Of a DNA stretch of 10,151 nt, positions 6,320 to 10,151 are shown in pieces. A program made the translations under genes and the position numbers. Source of the stretch: Rhodospirillales bacterium. GTDB taxonomy: Bacteria; Pseudomonadota; Alphaproteobacteria; Rhodospirillales; JASLLV01. The stretch lies in contig JASMAE010000191.1 in the NCBI GenBank assembly GCA_030754475.1, forward strand, positions 1 through 10,151, written 5' to 3'. A model generated the notes under the pieces. The model did no database searches, was not told where the DNA came from, and saw only the letters and a list, made by a program, of their open reading frames with translations. The first letter of the stretch is position 1, and each line of letters starts with the position of its first letter.

Positions 6320-6614
6320 GTGGCGCGACGTCGCATGGGATCACCCTATGGGGGTGTTCGATCATGGGCCCGTAGGCTTCGCGCAGCGCCGGCAACCGGG
6401 GCGAGAGCCTGTGCTCCTGATAGGCGTCTTCGTCGCGGTAGACCTCGCACAGGAAGATGCGGCGTGCGTCCTCGCGCGGGATCATCATGTCGAAGCGCAC
6501 ACAGCCCGGCTCTTCGGCCAGCGTTCCCTTTACGTGCTCGCGGATCAGCGTTTCGAACGCCTCGCGGTACTTGGGTTTGACCTCGTACTCCACGACGATC
6601 GCGACTTCTCCCAT
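6303..6614 (-). CDS. ABM-fold putative quinol monooxygenase (YgiN-like)
   Basis: Small cytoplasmic protein of 103 aa with the dimeric ferredoxin-like fold of antibiotic biosynthesis monooxygenase (ABM) proteins. It starts with an IVVEYEVKP strand, then the family hallmark EEPGCVRFD (34-42), and IFLCEVYRDEDAYQEH (53-68), where Glu 57 and His 68 are in the usual places. The later His of the common S-x-H motif is not kept (SPRL). Relatives are cofactor-free oxygenases or simply dimeric binding proteins. Strong start: AGGAGG 9 bases before the ATG. It follows the flavoprotein gene by 33 bases, so it is the last gene of that operon. The final codons run into the hairpin, giving a C-terminal tail slightly longer than typical. 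Fold confident, reaction unknown. Confidence 0.88.
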   Translation of the reverse strand: MGEVAIVVEYEVKPKYREAFETLIREHVKGTLAEEPGCVRFDMMIPREDARRIFLCEVYRDEDAYQEHRLSPRLPALREAYGPMIEHPHRVIPCDVAPRADRV

Positions 6615-6647
6615 GGCAGCGTTCCTCCTCGGCTCAGTTGCATCCGT

Positions 6648-8243
6648 TCACGAGGCGCGTTCGAACGACCAGACCGCCTCATGCTCGCCGTTCAACCTGA
6701 CCGTGAGATGGCCAAGCCAGGCGTCGTCGGCTTCGGGATAGTCGGCGCGATAATGGGCGCCTCGCGATTCCTTTCGCCGCCTGGCGGCTTCCAGGATCAG
6801 TTGGCCGGCGCGGGCGCCCATCTCGACTTCCAGAAGCGCTGCCGCATGGTGCGCGTCGGCGTGCCCCCGCGCATGCGCGGCTCGGTCGAGAATCTCGGCA
6901 ATCCCGGCAAGGCCCGTCCTTAGTCCTTCCTCGTCGCGGCGGATACCGCCCGTGCGCCACATAAGCCTGCGCAACTCCGCCATAAGTGGGGCCGCCTTGG
7001 TCCGCGACCCGCTCGTGCCGTTTGCGCGTGTCAGATCGTCTACCACATTTCGCACGTCGTCGGCGGCGGGCATCGGTCGGCGCGCCGCCCAGGCGGCGGC
7101 GCTGCGCCCGGCGCGCGCGCCGAACACCACGGTCTCGGTCAGCGAGTTCTCGCCCATCCGATTGGCGCCGTGGACACCGCCTGCCGCCTCCCCGGCGGCG
7201 AACAGGCCCGGCAACGAGGTCGCCGCCGTATCATCGATGACGAGCCCCCCCATCACGAAGTGGGCGACCGGCGCCACCCGCAGCGGCCTTTCGAGCGCTC
7301 CGCATCGCTTACCGAGAAAATCGAAACTCGCCGCGTTCGCGGGGTCTTTGCGCCAGGTTTCCTCGGAAACGCCGGTGAGGTCGGCGTAAACCGCGACGTC
7401 TTCGTCCTCGATCTCGCGGAACATCGCCTGGGACAGCCGGTCGCGTGCGCGCCGGCCGGCCGGGCGTTCGGTGATTCCGTACTTCGCGAGCACGTCCTCG
7501 CCGTGGCCGTTGACGAGGCGCCCCAAGTCGGCCACGGCCGGGGGGATCACCGCCGGCGGCAGGTCGGGCTCGGCAAGCGTCAAGGGAAAGAACTGGACGA
7601 ACTCCATGTCCTCGAGGAGTGCGCCCGCGCCGAGCGCCATGGAAACGGCGTCGCCGGTGGCGCGGGCGGGCGTGTCGTGACGGGCATACAACCCCCCTGC
7701 CCCGCCGGCCGCCATGACCAGCGCCCGTCCGCCGAGTCCCACCCAGGCCCCGGTCGCAGGCTCGAATGCGGCGCAATGGGCGGCGCCGTCTCGCATGCGG
7801 GTCGCGTAGGCGACGTGGCCGGCAAGGAACGCGATGCCTGCCGCGTGCGCCTTCGCACTCAGACAGCGGATGATTTCGGCGCCGCGCGCCGGGCCGTCGC
7901 CGCGGGCGATCAGGCTGCCCGGCCGGCTGGTGGGAACCACCGCCAGGCCCCAGTCGAGCAGCTCTTGGAATCGATGGGGCGCGTCGGCCACCAAGGCCTC
8001 GACAAGGGCCGGCTCGTTCAGCCCGCGCCCCGCCGCGAGCGTCCGCATCCGATGTTCCTCGGCCGAAAGACCGCCCCAAGCGCCGGCGAACCCGCCGCCC
8101 GAAAGCCCCGTCGAGCTGTGCTCGCCGGGGCCGCCCTTGGTAACCACGGTGACTGAAAGGCCGCTTTCGCGCGCCGCGATGGCGGCGCTCAACCCCGCCG
8201 CGCCGGAGCCGATGACCCATACGTCGGCGAAGTGGATCTCCAT
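6648..8243 (-). CDS. fumarate reductase/succinate dehydrogenase-type FAD flavoprotein
   Basis: 531 aa, the length of L-aspartate oxidases and soluble fumarate-reductase-like flavoproteins. FAD motif GSGAAG (12-17); SGGGFAG (48-54) for the isoalloxazine loop; RARDRLSQAMFREI (265-278), with Arg 267 where the family has its catalytic base; HFVMGG (His 328, Gly 332-333) for substrate binding; GEAAGGVHGANRMGENSL (351-368), the second FAD signature; and C-terminal SRGAHYRADYPEAD (493-506). The core catalytic residues look intact. No iron-sulfur or membrane anchor subunit is beside it, so it is not ordinary SdhA/FrdA. NadB itself is also unlikely, since no nadA or nadC is present. It probably oxidises or reduces a dicarboxylate-like intermediate. 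Start ATG 72 bases after the DapA-like gene with only a weak ribosome binding site; same operon. Confidence 0.88.
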   Translation of the reverse strand: MEIHFADVWVIGSGAAGLSAAIAARESGLSVTVVTKGGPGEHSSTGLSGGGFAGAWGGLSAEEHRMRTLAAGRGLNEPALVEALVADAPHRFQELLDWGLAVVPTSRPGSLIARGDGPARGAEIIRCLSAKAHAAGIAFLAGHVAYATRMRDGAAHCAAFEPATGAWVGLGGRALVMAAGGAGGLYARHDTPARATGDAVSMALGAGALLEDMEFVQFFPLTLAEPDLPPAVIPPAVADLGRLVNGHGEDVLAKYGITERPAGRRARDRLSQAMFREIEDEDVAVYADLTGVSEETWRKDPANAASFDFLGKRCGALERPLRVAPVAHFVMGGLVIDDTAATSLPGLFAAGEAAGGVHGANRMGENSLTETVVFGARAGRSAAAWAARRPMPAADDVRNVVDDLTRANGTSGSRTKAAPLMAELRRLMWRTGGIRRDEEGLRTGLAGIAEILDRAAHARGHADAHHAAALLEVEMGARAGQLILEAARRRKESRGAHYRADYPEADDAWLGHLTVRLNGEHEAVWSFERAS

Positions 8244-8315
8244 TCGCGGCCCATCGCCTATGGCGCGCCTATCGACGCGGACGGCCAGGGACCGGCGCCC
8301 GCAACGCGCGCCTGA

Positions 8316-9236
8316 TTACTGGGCCGCCCGCTGCGCGCCGATCTTGTCCAATAGCCCGTTGCGGACGAGCACTTTGCGGACCACCGCTTCCGATGGCGGG
8401 GAAAGCGCCTGGACCGGCTCACGCGGGAAGCCCGCCGGACGTCCCAACATGTTCAACGCCGCCTTCAGGGCCGCGGGCCGCGTGTCGACTCCCATCAAGG
8501 TTCCGAAGACGTCAGTGATGGCGAAGTGAATCTCGCGCTTTTCCGCAAGCGACAGCGTTTCGAAAGCCATGATCCGTTTGGCGCCTTCTCCCCAAAGCTC
8601 GGGCGCCGTCGATAGATAGCCCGCCGCCCCCAATTCCAGGCCCGGAAGGATGAGCTGGCAGCACCCGACGAGCACCGCGAACCGCTCGGCGTGCGCACGG
8701 ATGACGTCGGTAACGTGCACGAAGTCCGCCGAGGCCTCTTTGAGGGCGATGACCGGCGCCACGTCGCAAATGCCGCCGAGAATGTCGACGCTCAAATTGA
8801 GACCGGTGCGGGCGGGGTTGTTGTAGAGCATGATCGGAAGCGGCACCGCCCGGGAGACGAGCTCGAAACGGCGGCAGATCTCAGCCTTGGTGCCGTTGAG
8901 GACGTAAGACTGGGGCTGTAGGCAAAGTCCGTCGGCGCCGGCGCGGGCGGCGATGTCGGAAAGCTCGATCGTCCTCTGTGCGGTAATCGCCGCAGTCCCG
9001 GTGAAGATGGGGGCGCGACCGGCCGCCTCCTTCTTCGCCGCCTCGGTCACCTGGCCGAGCTCGGCGTCGGTCAACGCCCAGCCTTCGCCGTTGTCGCCGG
9101 CGATAAGGAACCCGCCGGCGCCGCTTTCCAGGTGCCAGCGCAGAATCTCGACAAAAGCGTCCAGCATGAGATCGCCGTCGGCCGTGAACGGGGTCACGGG
9201 CGCGATGAACTGGCCACGAACTTCAAGCGTGGTCAT
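8316..9236 (-). CDS. DapA/N-acetylneuraminate lyase superfamily enzyme (paralog B)
   Basis: 306 aa class I lyase barrel. Schiff-base Lys 166 (VIALKEAS), Tyr 138 (IMLYNNPART), Arg 143. As in paralog A, GTTGE is replaced by GDNGE at the same residue numbers (48-51) and is followed by WAL; the second relay Tyr is displaced (LQPQSY). Both paralogs begin APVTPFT near residue 12 and end in RAAQ, so they share a common ancestor, but they differ over most of the length and are not a recent duplication. The ATG at 9234-9236 is chosen because GGAGGA lies 10 bases upstream; the open frame runs on to 9386 with poor, Ser/Pro-rich sequence and no ribosome binding site. First gene of an operon with the flavoprotein and the ABM protein. 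Substrate unknown; probably a 2-oxo acid. Confidence 0.9.
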   Translation of the reverse strand: MTTLEVRGQFIAPVTPFTADGDLMLDAFVEILRWHLESGAGGFLIAGDNGEGWALTDAELGQVTEAAKKEAAGRAPIFTGTAAITAQRTIELSDIAARAGADGLCLQPQSYVLNGTKAEICRRFELVSRAVPLPIMLYNNPARTGLNLSVDILGGICDVAPVIALKEASADFVHVTDVIRAHAERFAVLVGCCQLILPGLELGAAGYLSTAPELWGEGAKRIMAFETLSLAEKREIHFAITDVFGTLMGVDTRPAALKAALNMLGRPAGFPREPVQALSPPSEAVVRKVLVRNGLLDKIGAQRAAQ

Positions 9237-9246
9237 GGTTTGCGAA

Positions 9247-9252
9247 TCCTCC
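9247..9252 (-). promoter_or_regulatory. ribosome binding site fixing the start of paralog B
   Basis: GGAGGA on the minus strand, 10 bases before the ATG at 9236. It overlaps an in-frame ATG six codons upstream, which has no site of its own. Confidence 0.65.
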
Positions 9253-9285
9253 ATGATTCTAGAGTTCGGCGCGATTCCGGTCATA

Positions 9286-9314
9286 AAGCTATGGGGCGAC
9301 GAAGAGGGCGTCAA
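9286..9314 (-). promoter_or_regulatory. weak candidate promoter for paralog B operon
   Basis: On the minus strand TTGACG (9309-9314) is followed after 17 bases by TAGCTT (9286-9291). The -35 is good, but the -10 keeps only the T, A and final T of the consensus. Position, about 50 bases before the start codon, is suitable. Confidence 0.3.
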
Positions 9315-9619
9315 TACCGCCCCCTCCGACTGTTCGTTTGGGTGGGCGGAAGAAGGCGAGCGCCGAAGGCAATACGGGCTGGCCAAGCGTCAAAGGAAAG
9401 CTTCGACGAATGCTACACCCCTGAGAATGACGCCCCGCCGATGCTCCAGGGATGGCGTGGTATCGCGGCGGGACCGCCAGTTATCGCAGGAGGATGTGGG
9501 GGAGCCGCGAGCCGGTTTCAAATCCGCTGCCGAGGGTGATCGGCGCATACGAGCATTGGAAGCGTCGGCGGCGCTCCGGCCGCATCCCTTCAACGCCAAT
9601 CGGAATTCGTGGGATGAGC

Positions 9620-10138
9620 CTACTTCCCGTGCTTCTCCGTCCACTCTCTCGCAAGGCGCTGGGCCTCGGCTATTTGGTCGGGGGTCATTTTCTCGGAAGC
9701 AATGTCGCGGTTCACTGCGGCTTTGTCGAAGCCCTGCGCGGCCGACAGTTCGTACCACATTTGGGCTTGCACGAAGTCCTGGGTGACGCCTTGGCCTTCA
9801 TCGTACATGAGGCCGAGGTTGTTCTGGGCTTCAGCGTTGCCCTGCTCGGCGGCCTTGTGGAACCACTCCGCCGCCTTGACGTAGTTCTGCGCTACGCTTA
9901 GGCCTTCATTGTACATGACGCCGAGATTGCCTTGAGCTAGGGCATGACCCTCCTCGGCAAGCGGTCGCCACTCACGAACCGCGTGGGAATAGTCGTCTCG
10001 CTCAAACGCGGCCTTGCCCGCCTTGAAAGCAGCGTTTTGTGCCGGAGTACCCTGAGCCTTGGTCTCGCTCCCCGCGTCCTCCTCACAGGCGGCTAGCGCG
10101 AACAGCATAGCGACGACAAGAACTAAACGTTTCGTCAT
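9620..10138 (-). CDS. Sel1-repeat lipoprotein
   Basis: 172 aa exported protein. The N-terminus MTKRLVLVVAMLFALAAC is a lipoprotein signal with lipobox LAAC; Cys 18 would be lipidated. Glu at +2 rather than Asp suggests transfer to the outer membrane. A short linker leads to Sel1-like helical repeats: one at about 47-82, a second at 83-118 (QNYVKAAEWFHKAAEQGN...LMYDEG) and a third incomplete one at 119-150, then a charged tail MTPDQIAEAQRLAREW (151-166). The 36-residue period is also seen in the DNA as a 108-base spacing of similar segments (9795 and 9903). Sel1 repeats bind partner proteins; a role in envelope or signalling complexes is typical but not shown. GAGAGG stands 4 bases before the ATG. 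Apparently unrelated to the neighbouring catabolic operons. Confidence 0.92.
   Translation of the reverse strand: MTKRLVLVVAMLFALAACEEDAGSETKAQGTPAQNAAFKAGKAAFERDDYSHAVREWRPLAEEGHALAQGNLGVMYNEGLSVAQNYVKAAEWFHKAAEQGNAEAQNNLGLMYDEGQGVTQDFVQAQMWYELSAAQGFDKAAVNRDIASEKMTPDQIAEAQRLAREWTEKHGK
9795..9938 (-). repeat. 108-bp period direct repeat inside the Sel1 gene
   Basis: The segments beginning at 9795 and 9903 (both starting CCTTCAT on the plus strand) stay similar over about 35 bases and lie exactly 108 bases apart. They encode the conserved LG-MY-EG end of successive 36-residue Sel1 repeats, so this is coding repeat, not a mobile element. Confidence 0.7.
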
Positions 10139-10151
10139 GCTTCCTCTCGTT

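Larger units (their letters stand above)
9237..9619. other. 383-bp stretch without a recognisable gene
   Basis: Upstream of paralog B and downstream of the Sel1 lipoprotein gene. It holds the ribosome binding site and candidate promoter of paralog B, and one weak inverted repeat (CCCGCCG 9434-9440 with CGGCGGG 9466-9472, 25-base loop). Open frames across it have random-looking composition. No clear terminator follows the lipoprotein gene, and no transposon ends were seen. Confidence 0.5.

Noticed and set aside
7170..8156. Long plus-strand open frame opposite the flavoprotein gene
   Set aside because: The opposite strand carries intact FAD motifs over its whole length; this frame has no recognisable domain or ribosome binding site.
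9237..9386. N-terminal extension of paralog B by 50 residues
   Set aside because: The extension is Ser/Pro-rich, unlike the family, and the good ribosome binding site and family-typical start are at 9236.
9505..9540. GGTTTCAAATCC, similar to a tRNA T-loop
   Set aside because: The base before TTC is T, not the invariant G53, the flanking arms do not pair, and no anticodon or D arm can be drawn upstream.
9390..9758. 122-codon minus-strand frame overlapping the Sel1 gene end and the empty stretch
   Set aside because: Arg-rich random-looking composition, no ribosome binding site, and it overlaps the real Sel1 frame.

Overview
The window is GC-rich, tightly packed DNA with strong GGAG-type ribosome binding sites. 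It looks like a chromosomal piece of an alphaproteobacterium (Rhizobiales- or Rhodospirillales-like); this assignment rests on general gene style, not on a marker gene. No rRNA, tRNA, IS element, CRISPR array or phage gene was seen. The content is accessory catabolism and transport.

Left block, minus strand (about 1-4000). A DapA/N-acetylneuraminate lyase superfamily enzyme (2914-3840) is followed by a polar-amino-acid-type ABC importer: binding protein (1952-2806), one permease (1036-1734) and ATPase (243-1034). The 5' part of a DAO-family FAD oxidoreductase comes next and runs off the window (1-238). A credible sigma70-type promoter with an inverted repeat just downstream lies in front of the DapA-like gene. 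A GC-rich hairpin follows the binding-protein gene, as is common where that subunit is made in excess. The likely logic is import of a small carboxylate or amino/imino acid, oxidation by the flavoenzyme, and lyase/hydratase/deaminase chemistry by the DapA-like enzyme. Beside it is a 58-codon reading frame (4029-4205) that resembles the first strands of an amidohydrolase and then stops, probably a remnant.

Middle block, plus strand (4299-6185). This holds a xylose-isomerase-like TIM-barrel epimerase/isomerase with all four metal ligands, and, 3 bp later, a PRISE-like atypical short-chain dehydrogenase. The latter has Asn where the family has its catalytic Lys.

Right block, minus strand (6303-9236). 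A second DapA-like paralog, a fumarate-reductase/aspartate-oxidase-type flavoprotein and a small ABM-fold (YgiN-like) monooxygenase are arranged as a three-gene operon. It converges on the middle block at a long imperfect hairpin (6260-6319). At the right edge is an unrelated Sel1-repeat lipoprotein (9620-10138), after a 383-bp stretch without a gene.

The most interesting point is that both DapA-like enzymes carry the same Asp-Asn-Gly-Glu replacement of the usual Thr-Thr-Gly-Glu motif and both lack the second catalytic Tyr. They therefore form a divergent pair whose chemistry should differ from dihydrodipicolinate synthase. Together with the transporter, isomerase, reductase and two flavoenzymes, they suggest a catabolic cluster of unknown substrate. 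No transcriptional regulator lies inside the window.
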